DNA of 51,309 bases from an uncultured Pseudomonadales bacterium (GCA_905478995.1 CAJQKT010000064.1:1-51309), one strand, 5' to 3'. Shown: positions 8,600 to 17,632, counted from the first letter of the stretch. Numbers and translations are program-made. The notes: generated by a model from the letters alone, not told the origin.

Positions 8600-9991
8600 T
8601 CAATCAAATGCTTTAACCAAGTTACCCAACATCTCTTTGGCATCACCAAACAACATACGTGTATTTTCTTTAAAGAATAAAGGATTATCAATTCCAGCAA
8701 AACCCGAAGCCATTGAACGTTTAAGCACAAATACCGTACGCGCCTTATCAGCATTAATGACCGGCATGCCATAGATAGGGCTTGACTCAACCTCTCGGGC
8801 TGCGGGATTCACCACATCATTGGCACCAATGACTAACGCCACATCAAACGTTTCAAGGCGCGGATTAACCTGATCCATTTCTAACAGCAAATCATAGGGA
8901 ACATCAGCTTCTGCGAGTAAAACGTTCATATGACCCGGCATCCGCCCAGCAACAGGGTGGATAGCATAAACCACCTCTACACCATTGCCTTCGAGTATTG
9001 TCTGCAACTCCTTAACGGCGTGTTGAGCCTGTGCAACGGCCATCCCATAACCAGGAATAATAACCACGCTGGCGGCCGCCTCAAGTATATAGTAGGCATC
9101 ATCAGCAGTAATTGGATTAACCTCGCCCTGCTCCACAACTGGACCGGACACTTTTTTGACCACACCAAAACCGGAAAACAATACATTGCGCAACGAGCGA
9201 TTCATCGCCTTACACATAATATTGGTGAGGATAAGGCCGCTTGCGCCAACCAACGAGCCGGCCACAATTAACAAGATATTGCCAATAGCAAAACCGGCAG
9301 CCGCAGCGGCCACCCCCGATAAACTATTGAGCAAGGCGATAACTACCGGCATATCTGCACCACCAATAGGCAGTACAAACATAACACCCAGCACTAGCGC
9401 TAAAGCAACTGCCAGATAGAGCCAATTTTGATTAGTTGGATCAAGAATAAATAACACCGCGCAGGCAAGAACTGCTAGCAAGATCAGACCATTTATAATG
9501 CGCTGACCATCATACATAAATGGTCGCCCCGAAATCCGCTCGCTCAACTTGCCATAAGCCAGTAGCGAACCGGTAAATGTGAGACCACCTATTAAAATTG
9601 AAACAAACACCGTCACCAATGTGAACAGAGGCACCGGGGCAGTTGTGTCAGCTATCGACAGTGCCATAGCAAGCGCAGCCCAACCAACCATTAAGCTGGC
9701 CAAGCCACCAAAACCATTAAACAATGCGACGAGTTCTGGCATACCAGTCATGGCAACTTTACGAGCCGCCACAGCTCCAACCAATGCGCCCAGCACAATG
9801 CCAAGGGCAATATATTCATAAGCAATAATTTTTTGATCGAGCAACGTCACAACAACGGCGATAAACATACCCGCTGCCGAAATCAAATTGCCACGCCGGG
9901 CAGTGTCGGGCGACCCCAGCAACTTAAGTCCAAAAATAAAAAGAACCGCAGACGCCACATATACCAAATTGATAATAATTTCGGTCGACAT
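8600..9991 (-). CDS. pntB: NAD(P) transhydrogenase subunit beta
   Basis: Membrane subunit of the proton-translocating transhydrogenase, which uses the proton gradient to reduce NADP+ with NADH. The first ~265 residues carry about eight to nine hydrophobic helices (GNLISAAGMFIAV and GLIL-type segments). From about residue 290 comes the NADP(H)-binding domain III with GYGMAVAQAQ, RMPGHMNVLLAEA and VIGANDVVNPAA, all typical. Its 463 residues match the family. Its start overlaps the end of the alpha-2 gene by one base. Order alpha1-alpha2-beta makes a tight three-gene operon on the minus strand. It ends at the shared terminator at 8515-8551. Confidence 0.96.
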   Translation of the reverse strand: MSTEIIINLVYVASAVLFIFGLKLLGSPDTARRGNLISAAGMFIAVVVTLLDQKIIAYEYIALGIVLGALVGAVAARKVAMTGMPELVALFNGFGGLASLMVGWAALAMALSIADTTAPVPLFTLVTVFVSILIGGLTFTGSLLAYGKLSERISGRPFMYDGQRIINGLILLAVLACAVLFILDPTNQNWLYLAVALALVLGVMFVLPIGGADMPVVIALLNSLSGVAAAAAGFAIGNILLIVAGSLVGASGLILTNIMCKAMNRSLRNVLFSGFGVVKKVSGPVVEQGEVNPITADDAYYILEAAASVVIIPGYGMAVAQAQHAVKELQTILEGNGVEVVYAIHPVAGRMPGHMNVLLAEADVPYDLLLEMDQVNPRLETFDVALVIGANDVVNPAAREVESSPIYGMPVINADKARTVFVLKRSMASGFAGIDNPLFFKENTRMLFGDAKEMLGNLVKAFD

Positions 9992-10284
9992 TAGCTTTCA
10001 CCGCCCTGTTTTTTCTTTTTAAACATCGCCAACATACGATCCGTAACAAGATATCCGCCAACCACGTTAATGGTTGCAAATGCCACTGCAAGTGTCCCGA
10101 GGATGGTCGCCAACGACTGGTTGGCAGAGCCTGCAGACGCTAGGGCACCGACCAATGTGATACCCGATATCGCATTAGAACCAGACATCAAAGGTGTGTG
10201 CAGCGTTGATGGGACTTTGTTAATCAGTTCGAAGCCGAGAAAAATCGACAACACAAAAACAAAAGTAAGAAAAATAATCTCCAC
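9991..10284 (-). CDS. pntAB: NAD(P) transhydrogenase subunit alpha-2 (membrane part)
   Basis: Short membrane subunit corresponding to the C-terminal part of the fused E. coli PntA. I place the start at GTG 10284 rather than at the longer upstream frame, because GGAGGAG (10291-10297) stands 6 nt before it. This gives 97 residues starting MEIIFLTFVFVLS. Three hydrophobic segments and the conserved stretch VPSTLHTPLMSGSNAISGI are visible. It lies directly after the alpha-1 gene (1-bp gap) and overlaps pntB by one base. This split arrangement is known from Rhodospirillum and pseudomonads. Confidence 0.93.
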   Translation of the reverse strand: MEIIFLTFVFVLSIFLGFELINKVPSTLHTPLMSGSNAISGITLVGALASAGSANQSLATILGTLAVAFATINVVGGYLVTDRMLAMFKKKKQGGES

Positions 10285-10285
10285 G

Positions 10286-11425
10286 TTAGCCTCCTCCGCT
10301 GCGTAAATTGGCAATGACTTGATTAACGATTTCTTGCTGATGCGTAATCACACAACCAATTAAATCGTTCTCAAAATCAAGCACCACTTTTTGCTCATCT
10401 TTACTCCAGAATTCTTCAACAAGGTTATAAAGATTACTGGAATACATTTGCGATGCATCGCGCGCCACTTCATTGGGCCAGTTGCCCGTACCCACAATAT
10501 TGACGCCATTCACGCTAACCACTTCACCGGGTACTGAGCCCTCTACATTGCCGCCAGTTTCTGCCGCCATATCAATCACAACGCTACCGGCTCGCATACC
10601 AGCAACAAATTCTTTTGGCACAATAACCGGGGGCTTGCGCCCAAACACCTGGGCCGTAGTGATTACGGCATCAGAGTTAGCAATCACTTCTTTTTGCGCC
10701 TCACGCTGTATTTGCAACTGCTCGGCGGTTAACTCCTTAGCGTAACCGTCTTTGGTTGAACCGGTTTCGCCTAAATCGATCTCGAGGAATTTAGCCCCTA
10801 CGGAATGAACCTGCTCGGCCACTTCGCTTCGGGTATCAAACGCTGTAACTTGCGCGCCTAATCTTTTCGCCGTAGCAATCGCTTGCAGCCCGGCTACACC
10901 TGCGCCAATAACGAAAACCTTAGCTGGCTTGAGGGTGCCTGCCGGGGTCATCATCATAGGTAAGATTGATGGCAAATAGGTAGCGGCCTTCAAGGCCATC
11001 ACATAACCAGCCAAATTGGCTTGAGAACTTAAGGCATCCATTTTTTGTGAGCGAGTGGAACGAGGAATCATCTCCATGCTAATGGCGCTAATATTTCGCT
11101 CACGCATGGCATCGATGATGGCCGTTTCATTAAATGGGTCAAGAAAGCTCACGTGAATACAGCCTGGCTGTAACAATTCGATATCTGCAAGCTCGGGTTT
11201 TCTGACGCGCAACACCATCTGAGCACTCGCAAGTAGCGCAGAGCGATCATCAACCAAGCTCGCGCCAGCAGCTTGGTATTCCTTATCAGAAAAACCGGCC
11301 GCTGCGCCCAGACCACTTTCAACGCTCACTTGCGCGCCGATCTGCACAAGCTTTTTAACCGATGCGGGAATCAGCGCTGCACGCTTCTCTCCATAAGCGG
11401 TCTCTTTGGGAATAGCTATTAACAT
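10286..11425 (-). CDS. pntAA: NAD(P) transhydrogenase subunit alpha-1 (NAD-binding part)
   Basis: Soluble NAD(H)-binding domain I of the transhydrogenase. It starts with the alanine-dehydrogenase-like IPKETAYGEKRAALIP and contains the Rossmann motif VIGAGVAGLQAIATAKRLGA at about residues 171-190. The mobile-loop and base-binding region (IDMAAETGGNVE) follows. At 379 residues it matches the split-form alpha-1 and lacks the membrane helices of the fused enzyme, which are encoded by the next gene. First gene of the operon. The long non-coding DNA upstream (11426-12131) should contain the promoter, which I could not pinpoint. Confidence 0.95.
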   Translation of the reverse strand: MLIAIPKETAYGEKRAALIPASVKKLVQIGAQVSVESGLGAAAGFSDKEYQAAGASLVDDRSALLASAQMVLRVRKPELADIELLQPGCIHVSFLDPFNETAIIDAMRERNISAISMEMIPRSTRSQKMDALSSQANLAGYVMALKAATYLPSILPMMMTPAGTLKPAKVFVIGAGVAGLQAIATAKRLGAQVTAFDTRSEVAEQVHSVGAKFLEIDLGETGSTKDGYAKELTAEQLQIQREAQKEVIANSDAVITTAQVFGRKPPVIVPKEFVAGMRAGSVVIDMAAETGGNVEGSVPGEVVSVNGVNIVGTGNWPNEVARDASQMYSSNLYNLVEEFWSKDEQKVVLDFENDLIGCVITHQQEIVNQVIANLRSGGG

Positions 11426-11769
11426 ATAAATATCACTACCCTATCGTTTTCCTGAAGCGTTCGTTGGATGCCATCAATCAATCTTTGCGAGTCTTAACTC
11501 TCAGGCATCACATTGTAAGATACACCCAATGCACACCTACAGCGCTCACTCGAACAGACTACTTGCACCGTTTATTGGAGCAACAATTAATCTCGCTAGC
11601 TGGCCGCCGATAGTGAGTGCTACGGCATTGTAGTAATCACTCCTGGTTTAACTGATTAGCCGTGAACTAAAGATTCATCAGCATGGGACATTAAAAAACA
11701 CTATATTCGGCCGACACCGAGCACAAACAGCCAGCTACTTTTGGCTCGGATAGTTTCAAACTCAATCCA

Positions 11770-11798
11770 TTGTACAAAAAAAATAATAAAATTACACA
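11770..11798 (+). promoter_or_regulatory. Candidate sigma-70 promoter in non-coding gap
   Basis: TTGTAC (11770-11775), a 17-bp A-rich spacer, then TACACA (11793-11798). Sequence match is moderate but spacing is ideal. It points toward the possible small frame at 11856. Confidence 0.3.
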
Positions 11799-11855
11799 AT
11801 AGAAATTTTACACTGTTAACTTCACAAAATACGGAGGCTGGTTAAAGGTATAGAG

Positions 11856-11957
11856 GTGAGTCGCTACGTGAAGAAGAACCGTATGAAGCGCCGCAGCTAT
11901 TTTAGCATAATATATGACGAATTTTTACAGTGCGAAGGTCGAGGAAAGAATCGATGA
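11856..11957 (+). other. Possible 33-residue basic small protein
   Basis: A GTG codon preceded by AAAGG opens a 33-codon frame ending in TGA. The predicted peptide is rich in Lys and Arg in its first half (KKNRMKRR), followed by a short hydrophobic stretch (YFSIIY). An internal ATG at 11883 could also start it. It has a candidate promoter 60 bp upstream. A frame this short can arise by chance, and the region could equally be an untranslated RNA. Confidence 0.2.
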
Positions 11958-12131
11958 GAATAATGCTTCTGGCGCTTACAAATTAAGAACGGGAGGCCTC
12001 GCCAACGCGAGACTGAGCGGGTACTAAGAAAAAGGACAAACCGCGCCCTAGCAAAGCGAATGAACAACTTTGGTGGAGCTTAAATTTAAGTAAAAAAACA
12101 GGAAAGCTAGTGCTAATACAACCGGCAAATG

Positions 12132-12323
12132 CTAAGACGCTCTTTCGCCTCGTCGATCATTTTTCCGGCGATCTACAGGCAAGTCGGCAGGCTGCTGCTG
12201 CCTTCTACGATCAGAACCTTCTCGCTCTTCAAGTGCCTCAGTAATTTGGTCAAACACGTCCGCTGCAGGCTTTTGCTCGCCGCTAGTGTCTTTGTCTGTT
12301 CCTGCAACTATTGACATAACCAT
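12132..12323 (-). CDS. Small hydrophilic protein with DRR motifs
   Basis: A 63-residue, highly charged protein of unknown function. The first half is acidic (DKDTSGEQKPAADVFDQITEA) and the second strongly basic, with repeated Asp-Arg-Arg clusters (SDRRRQQQ, VDRRKNDRRGER). A G-rich sequence precedes the ATG, and a second ATG follows two codons later. The opposite-strand frame over the same DNA is Leu/Ser-rich and less protein-like, so I prefer this strand. Similar DRRxxxRR tails occur in small proteins and linkers of marine gammaproteobacteria (recollection, unverified). No partner is apparent. It could be spurious. Confidence 0.5.
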   Translation of the reverse strand: MVMSIVAGTDKDTSGEQKPAADVFDQITEALEEREGSDRRRQQQPADLPVDRRKNDRRGERAS

Positions 12324-12597
12324 GTGAAACGCCCCGCCTAGTAGTGCTTCTCTGCACAGCTAATTAAACCACTGAACAAAGAACAATTTTATTTGAATAT
12401 GTAAAGCTCATTAAGCTTAGCCCACGCACACAATATTGCCAGCGCAGCCTAGGCCCATTAACCAATCAATTCATCAGCTAATCAAAGCCCTTAGACATGG
12501 CAAGTTCGCGCCCCTGCTAAAGGTTTCGCCCCGCTCCCGCGCAAAATAGACCCTAAAAACACGTGACTAGCTGGCCTAGCCAAATGAGCTGTCGCCG

Positions 12598-13299
12598 CTA
12601 ACCGGCGGCACCCGCTGAAAGCGCGGCCACTGGCTTAGCGCTGCGTTCAAGCTCGATAAGAAAGTTGACCACTTCCAGCATGCCCGCTTGGCTAACGCCC
12701 TTGCCGGAAGAAACCCGATATTTACCATTAACCACTACCTCTGGCGTACCTTGCGACAAGTAATTTTTGCGCAGACGCTTCTCGGCCTTATTGACCTTGC
12801 TCGTGGTGCCAAACGATTTATAGAGCTTGTCAAAATCCTCAGAACTCACCCCGTAGCGAGCGAATACCGCAGCAAATTTTTTCTGATCATTCAGACTGCG
12901 ATTTTTAATTAATAAGTTAAACAAGTCGATATGCACTTCGTGCGGCAGGTCTAATGCCTCGGCAACATAGTACAAGGCCGCATGGGGACGCATTTGTTTA
13001 CGCCACACCGCTGGCGTGCGGGCAAAGGCCACATCATCGGGCATGCTTTTTTGCCAGGCCACAATCAAAGGCTCAAAATCTTTACAGTGGCCGCAGCCAT
13101 ACCAAAAAATCTCCATCACCTCAATTTTGTCATCAGCCACAACCTTTATTGGCTCTGGCAGCACTTGATAATGCTCACCCGCAATATACTTGGGAATGGC
13201 CATAGGCTGTGCCTGAGCACCTACGACGACCAAGCAAGCGACCATTAAAACAGCCAATGACCGAGCCAACCTTTGCAGCGATGAAAGCAATAATGTCAT
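12598..13299 (-). CDS. dsbA: Periplasmic thiol:disulfide oxidoreductase DsbA
   Basis: Introduces disulfide bonds into exported proteins, which LptD encoded at 37.5 kb also needs. I use ATG 13299. The residues before it in the longer frame begin with TTG and lack a better ribosome site. Residues 1-31 are a signal peptide ending AQA-Q. The thioredoxin-fold active site is C69-G-H-C72, and the conserved cis-Pro lies in GTPEVVV. The family's usual dipeptide is Pro-His (CPHC), so CGHC, as in protein disulfide isomerase, is atypical. Length 233 is normal. It follows the cytochrome c4 gene (minus strand, 58-bp gap), a neighbourhood also known in pseudomonads. Confidence 0.93.
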   Translation of the reverse strand: MTLLLSSLQRLARSLAVLMVACLVVVGAQAQPMAIPKYIAGEHYQVLPEPIKVVADDKIEVMEIFWYGCGHCKDFEPLIVAWQKSMPDDVAFARTPAVWRKQMRPHAALYYVAEALDLPHEVHIDLFNLLIKNRSLNDQKKFAAVFARYGVSSEDFDKLYKSFGTTSKVNKAEKRLRKNYLSQGTPEVVVNGKYRVSSGKGVSQAGMLEVVNFLIELERSAKPVAALSAGAAG

Positions 13300-13357
13300 A
13301 AACAAAAAACCCTAGGTGTTGTTGTTAATTATCTTGAGAATGAAAAAATCCGCCAAA

Positions 13358-13975
13358 TTAGCGGCGCAAACCTTCAATATAGCTGGCTACGGCTTTGATT
13401 TCATTTTCGTTCATTCGTTCCGCAATGCCTCGCATCACTCGGCCACCGCCATCATTCATGCGTCGACCTTCGGCAAAGTGGCGCAGTTGCTGGGCAATAT
13501 AGTCCGCGTGCTGGCCGGCAATCATGGGGTAGCCGGCAGGACCATTACCTGCTCCAGCTGGGCCGTGGCAACCGGTACAAGCAGCGATGCCTCGCTCATG
13601 GTTACCGTTGCGGTATATTTCTCGCCCTAACTCGGCCAATTCAGGCTTAGCTGTTCCGGCAGTTTGGGTTTGACCTGCAAAATAGGCTGCGATGTTAGAC
13701 ATATCGGTAACCGTCAGATTGTCCAACTGCCCCGTCATGATGGCTATATCGCGCGCGCCACTTTTGATATCTTTTAGCTGCTTGAGCAAATATTTTTCGC
13801 TTTGGCCGGCCAATTTAGGGTTGGCTGGCGAGGCACTGTTACCATCTTTACCATGACAGGCTGAGCAACTAGCAATGAGCTGCTGTCCAGCTTGCGCGTC
13901 ACCACCTGCCTGCGCCACCGAGATACCGCCTGCCGCTGTACAAAGTGCGATTAAAATTATGCGAAAAAGATTCAT
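13358..13975 (-). CDS. Diheme cytochrome c4
   Basis: Periplasmic electron carrier toward terminal oxidases. Start ATG 13975 gives 205 residues with a signal peptide (1-23, ending AQA). Upstream in-frame codons lack signal-peptide character. Two heme-binding motifs are visible: CSACH (37-41) and CTGCH (133-137). Each sits in a cytochrome-c domain of about 90 residues, with Met80 and a later Met as likely axial ligands. The duplicated layout and length match cytochrome c4. It precedes dsbA on the same strand and is divergent from engB, as in Pseudomonas. Confidence 0.93.
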   Translation of the reverse strand: MNLFRIILIALCTAAGGISVAQAGGDAQAGQQLIASCSACHGKDGNSASPANPKLAGQSEKYLLKQLKDIKSGARDIAIMTGQLDNLTVTDMSNIAAYFAGQTQTAGTAKPELAELGREIYRNGNHERGIAACTGCHGPAGAGNGPAGYPMIAGQHADYIAQQLRHFAEGRRMNDGGGRVMRGIAERMNENEIKAVASYIEGLRR

Positions 13976-14399
13976 AGGTCGATCCATTACTGTTAACGTC
14001 AAGTTTTATAACCAGATGAGCGCTACTCGCAGCCCTAGGCCAAGAGAGCAATCGTGAACCGCGGATTTTAACATCTTCACCGAATTGGAAGTCCAGTGAT
14101 ATTGCTGTACATTTTGCGTCGGACTGAAATACATACGCATGCTGCGATAGATTAGCGCAGCTTACATCATCACGCAAAATCAACCGGCTAGACAAACCAA
14201 GCCACTTTAACCGGCAGCGCCGAACAACCAGCTGAGCTCGAGCTCCAAAAGTTCATCGCGCCACTAAAAAGTAGTAATTACAGGCTTGCAACTCACGAGT
14301 GTGGTAAGTTGGCCCCCGCATTGTTATACCTCATCGAGCCGCCTTACCGCTCTCAAAGCCATTATTAGAACACCATCACTCGACCGAAAACTGCTCGTT
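13976..14399. other. Divergent promoter region between cytochrome c4 and engB
   Basis: About 420 bp with no gene I can support. It should hold the promoters for both divergent genes. Minus-strand frames here and across the cytochrome start are Ser/Arg-rich and look random. No inverted repeat or terminator stood out. Confidence 0.5.
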
Positions 14400-15122
14400 A
14401 TGAATATGAATAAGCCGGACACAAAAGACAAAGCCGCAGGCTCTGAAGACCAGCCGCCTATACATAAATCTCTAGACGCACTTGGCACAAACCCGAGCGC
14501 CGCGAAACTACAGGGTTATTTCCAATCGGCCACTTACATAACCAGTGCCGCCAAGGTCTCGCAATCGCCTGCCGACACGGGATTAGAAGTGGCTTTTGCG
14601 GGCCGCTCTAATGCAGGAAAATCTAGCGCCATTAATCGCGTCAGCAGCCAAAAAAAGCTCGCACGCACCAGTAAAACACCAGGCAGAACACAGCTGTTAA
14701 ATTTCTTTGGGCTAAACGATGGTCAAAGACTGGTAGATTTACCGGGCTATGGCTTTGCCAAAGTGAGTATTGCGAAAAAACTTGAATGGCAAAAGCAAAT
14801 GCAAAAGTATTTGGAGCATCGTGACTCGCTTGTGGCGCTCATACTTCTCATTGATAGCCGCCATCCACTGCAAGACTTCGATCAGATGATGCTCGACTGG
14901 GCCAAGACCTACGAAATGCGCTGCCACATATTACTGACCAAGGCCGACAAACTGTCACGCAGCGCAGGCAAACAAGCACTATTTGCAGTAGAGAAATCAA
15001 TCAACAAACACCCACTCACAACGGTTCAACTTTTCTCGGCCACGAGTGACGAGGGGTTGGTCGAGGCGCGAAGAGTGATTTTTGCGCAGCTGCATCCACC
15101 TGTTACCACATCGGCAACGTGA
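14400..15122 (+). CDS. engB: Ribosome-biogenesis GTP-binding protein EngB/YihA
   Basis: Essential GTPase for ribosome assembly. Start chosen at ATG 14400. The frame extends further upstream but without family similarity. This gives 240 residues, with about 40 extra hydrophilic residues at the N terminus. GTPase motifs are in order: G1 GRSNAGKSS (68-76), a G2-like threonine in KTPGRTQ, G3 DLPGYG, and G4 TKADKL. It lies divergent to cytochrome c4 and converges on the lipoprotein gene. Highly conserved family, assignment firm. Confidence 0.95.
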   Translation: MNMNKPDTKDKAAGSEDQPPIHKSLDALGTNPSAAKLQGYFQSATYITSAAKVSQSPADTGLEVAFAGRSNAGKSSAINRVSSQKKLARTSKTPGRTQLLNFFGLNDGQRLVDLPGYGFAKVSIAKKLEWQKQMQKYLEHRDSLVALILLIDSRHPLQDFDQMMLDWAKTYEMRCHILLTKADKLSRSAGKQALFAVEKSINKHPLTTVQLFSATSDEGLVEARRVIFAQLHPPVTTSAT

Positions 15123-15185
15123 TCAGATTTATACCTAAGAGGTTATGGCTTCTAATGTAGCCGGCGGAACTACCAAAACAATTTT

Positions 15186-16370
15186 CTATGGGCTAGGTAT
15201 TAAAAAACCACCCAGCACTTGACTCCAACTAGTGGGCTCAAATAAACCTCCAGGCGCAAGAAGACCAATGCCGCTGGTATCAACCACAGCATCAGTGACA
15301 ACCTCGCCGCCGGGTTGCGCCCGAACTAAACCAGCGGTCCCATTGCCCCCCACAATAGCAATCGCGCCCGTTTGGGGGTAGCTATTAGCTCGACCAAAGA
15401 GCGTTTGATCTGCACTTGCGGGATCAGGGTAGCCTATAGTTTGAAACTCTAAACGCGCTGCATCAGCAGCACTAGAAAAGATCACGCCATTCAATACGGT
15501 ATTGTAATTGCCTTCGACAAAAACGCCGCTGGCCGGATTGAGTTCACGCTCAACTAAATCAAAAGTAAGATCTAAAGGCGCCGTCAATATTATAGCGTCT
15601 AAGCCTGCCAGAGTAACGCTACCACTTTCAAATGTTGCTCGATTTATTGTGTCATTAGTAAATTCAAGATCAAAGCCAACTGTACCGCTTTGCACGGTAT
15701 CACTAGAAATACCTGCATCAACCTGGTAATTATAAAAGGTGGCAAGTCCAACTAGCCGCCGTGGAATAGAACTAATATCGGACTCCCCCGTAAAGGTAAA
15801 CTCGATAATGCCACTTAAACTCGTTGGTACATTCGCGGCAACAGTCTCCGTTCTACAACTTCCATCAACAACGTAAGAAAACACTATTTGATCGCCATCC
15901 GACAGTGCATCATTACTGTCAAGATCTCTAAATTCAACACCTGCTTCGGGGAGCAACGGATCAAATGGAGGTTGCACCGAGTCGATCACGCTGCACGAAA
16001 AATTGTCGTAAGGATCAAGAGGTAAACCAGCCTGATTAGATTCAGCAAATTGCTCATCAAGGTTTACCGGTATCAAACTTGCCAGTGCAGCAGGCAAAGT
16101 GAGATCGGCAGCCGGAGGCGTGGAATAAAGGAACGGTTTTAAAGTACGATATATTTCAGCAGTTACCATATTCAGCGATGCCAGTTGCTCTGCGCTCGCG
16201 CGAACATTGTCGATACTAAGCGCCAATAACTCAGTATTTACTAAGCTGCCACCACCGGCAGCTTCGCCATCACCAGCATCAGTACCATCATCCCCTACCG
16301 AACTCGACTTATCGCAACCATAAGCACTTACTAAAAAAAGCACCGAACACAGTATTCGTTTTACAGGCAT
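15186..16370 (-). CDS. Hypothetical lipoprotein, acidic
   Basis: Unknown function. Start ATG 16370 is supported by GGAGA 5 nt upstream, whereas the longer upstream frame has no such site. Residues 1-18 form a lipoprotein signal peptide with lipobox SAYGC (Cys19). A Gly/Asp/Ser-rich linker follows (about 20-47), then a roughly 340-residue, beta-rich, acidic domain without Lys-rich patches. The stretch DLDSNDALSDGD (around residue 150) resembles the calcium-loop-like LSxGD motif seen in repeats of other gammaproteobacterial lipoproteins, and two cysteines flank it. Expected at the outer membrane. It converges on engB and has no obvious operon partner. Confidence 0.75.
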   Translation of the reverse strand: MPVKRILCSVLFLVSAYGCDKSSSVGDDGTDAGDGEAAGGGSLVNTELLALSIDNVRASAEQLASLNMVTAEIYRTLKPFLYSTPPAADLTLPAALASLIPVNLDEQFAESNQAGLPLDPYDNFSCSVIDSVQPPFDPLLPEAGVEFRDLDSNDALSDGDQIVFSYVVDGSCRTETVAANVPTSLSGIIEFTFTGESDISSIPRRLVGLATFYNYQVDAGISSDTVQSGTVGFDLEFTNDTINRATFESGSVTLAGLDAIILTAPLDLTFDLVERELNPASGVFVEGNYNTVLNGVIFSSAADAARLEFQTIGYPDPASADQTLFGRANSYPQTGAIAIVGGNGTAGLVRAQPGGEVVTDAVVDTSGIGLLAPGGLFEPTSWSQVLGGFLIPSP

Positions 16371-16617
16371 AATTTTCTCCAAAATTGCCAAGCAACAATC
16401 CCAAGAAGCGAGATCGAGCGCTTCATTTTTGACAATGTGGTCAACGCGAATATTGGCCTTTGGACTCGATTGATTAAACGCTTCATACCACAGCAGCTCA
16501 GGCTACAGAATATAGTCTTGATTCACCACTATTTTTATGGGCCGTTAATAATCAACAACGGCCGACCAAATCGAATGCCGTTGCCGCTAGCAAAAATAGT
16601 GCGCAAAGGCTGCTTTA

Positions 16618-17298
16618 CTAACGCGAACGAGACGACTGGCTCGAACTAACAAAAACCTCAACCCGCCTATTCAACGCCCTACCTGCTTCGGTTGCATTCG
16701 ACTCGCGTGGCTCATACTCACCTCGCCCCTCGACACTCAAGCGGTAATCAGCCACGCCCTCGCCTACTAAATATTCCTTCACTGCACGCGCGCGGCGCTC
16801 CGACAGTGCCTGATTATATGACTCAGAACCCGTTGAATCAGTGTGGCCGATGATGCGAGCCGTAGAGTCGTATTTCTCTAGCACCCCAGCCACTTTATTT
16901 AAGCTGCGAGTAAACGATGGCTTCACACTCGCCTCATTAAAACCGAAGGTCACTTCATTATCGAACGTCAACTTGAGCAGGTCGTCTTTGACGCGCTGAA
17001 TTTCAATATCCGAATTGCGTTGCTCGGCCTCAAGAGCCGCACGAAAAGCTTCCTCCTGCTTGTCCATATGGTTGCCAATGCCGGCACCAGCAGCAGCACC
17101 TATCACGGCACCGGCAATCACACCGCGATCGCGATTACCGTCATCATCGAGCTGACCACCAATAACCGCTCCAGCAACCGCGCCCATCACGGCGCCAAGA
17201 GCAGTGTTATTACGATCGGCCTGGCCATTAGTGCCGGTAGATTGTGTGGCGCAGCCAGTCATGGCGGCGCAGATTAACAAAGGATAAATTTTTTTCAT
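16618..17298 (-). CDS. OmpA-family lipoprotein with glycine-zipper domain
   Basis: Outer-membrane lipoprotein likely anchored to peptidoglycan, similar in layout to E. coli YiaD. Start ATG 17298 has GGAGA 7 nt upstream and gives 226 residues. Lipobox TGC places the modified Cys at 16. A glycine zipper follows (AVMGAVAGAVIGG, then GAVIGAAAGAGIGNHMD), then a short charged helix. An OmpA C-terminal domain follows from about residue 110, with HTDSTGS and LSERRARAVKEYL, which bind diaminopimelate. The tail is Ser/Arg-rich. Monocistronic. Function beyond envelope integrity unknown. Confidence 0.88.
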   Translation of the reverse strand: MKKIYPLLICAAMTGCATQSTGTNGQADRNNTALGAVMGAVAGAVIGGQLDDDGNRDRGVIAGAVIGAAAGAGIGNHMDKQEEAFRAALEAEQRNSDIEIQRVKDDLLKLTFDNEVTFGFNEASVKPSFTRSLNKVAGVLEKYDSTARIIGHTDSTGSESYNQALSERRARAVKEYLVGEGVADYRLSVEGRGEYEPRESNATEAGRALNRRVEVFVSSSQSSRSR

Positions 17299-17505
17299 GA
17301 TGGTATCTCCAGAAATGGCAACCAAACCGGCAGGTCAAAATAAATACAATGGATCTGCTCGACGTTTGTTTTTAAACATTAATTAGCATACTCATTATTA
17401 CAACCTGAATATAGAAAAGGACTGCACAAATAAGCGCTGAACTAATGCAGCAGAGCGATGTAAGCCACTTGGCTTTTTAACATAAAAATTTATTTACTCA
17501 ATTTC

Positions 17506-17533
17506 TTGCAAAATCACTGTATGGATATACACT
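17506..17533 (+). promoter_or_regulatory. Predicted promoter of the SOS-box gene
   Basis: TTGCAA (17506-17511) and TACACT (17528-17533) with a 16-bp spacer make a plausible sigma-70 promoter. The -10 overlaps the LexA box at 17532-17547 and a degenerate second box, as expected for a repressed SOS promoter. Confidence 0.45.
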
Positions 17534-17547
17534 GTATTTAAATACAG
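17532..17547. promoter_or_regulatory. LexA (SOS) box
   Basis: CTGTATTTAAATACAG is a perfect palindrome matching the gammaproteobacterial LexA consensus CTGT-N8-ACAG with an AT-rich centre. It is extended to ACTG...CAGTA on the flanks. A degenerate second box, CTGTATGGATATACAC, abuts it at 17517-17532. It is 86 bp upstream of the ATG at 17633. Confidence 0.8.
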
Positions 17548-17632
17548 TAATTGAGCGCAGCCTGTAAACTTATTTTTGCATGCTTGCGTATCATCGATTA
17601 ATACGGCCCACCATTACCCGCGAGATAAGCTC

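Larger units (their letters stand above)
11426..12131. other. 706-bp intergenic region, no recognised gene
   Basis: Long gap upstream of pntAA. I see no tRNA or known small RNA. A plausible plus-strand promoter (11770-11798) faces a possible 33-codon frame (11856-11957). Beyond that, a small stem CTCGC-CAAC-GCGAG (about 11998-12011) is the only structure noted. Confidence 0.5.

Noticed and set aside
12129-12314. 61-codon plus-strand frame over the small DRR gene
   Set aside because: It is Leu/Ser/Cys-rich and lies opposite a more protein-like minus-strand frame with a better start.
13899-14195. 98-codon minus-strand frame across the cytochrome c4 start
   Set aside because: It overlaps the signal peptide of cytochrome c4 in another frame and has no recognisable features.
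16437-16649. 70-codon plus-strand frame between two lipoprotein genes
   Set aside because: It runs against the 3' end of the OmpA-like gene, has no ribosome site, and its composition is like translated non-coding DNA.
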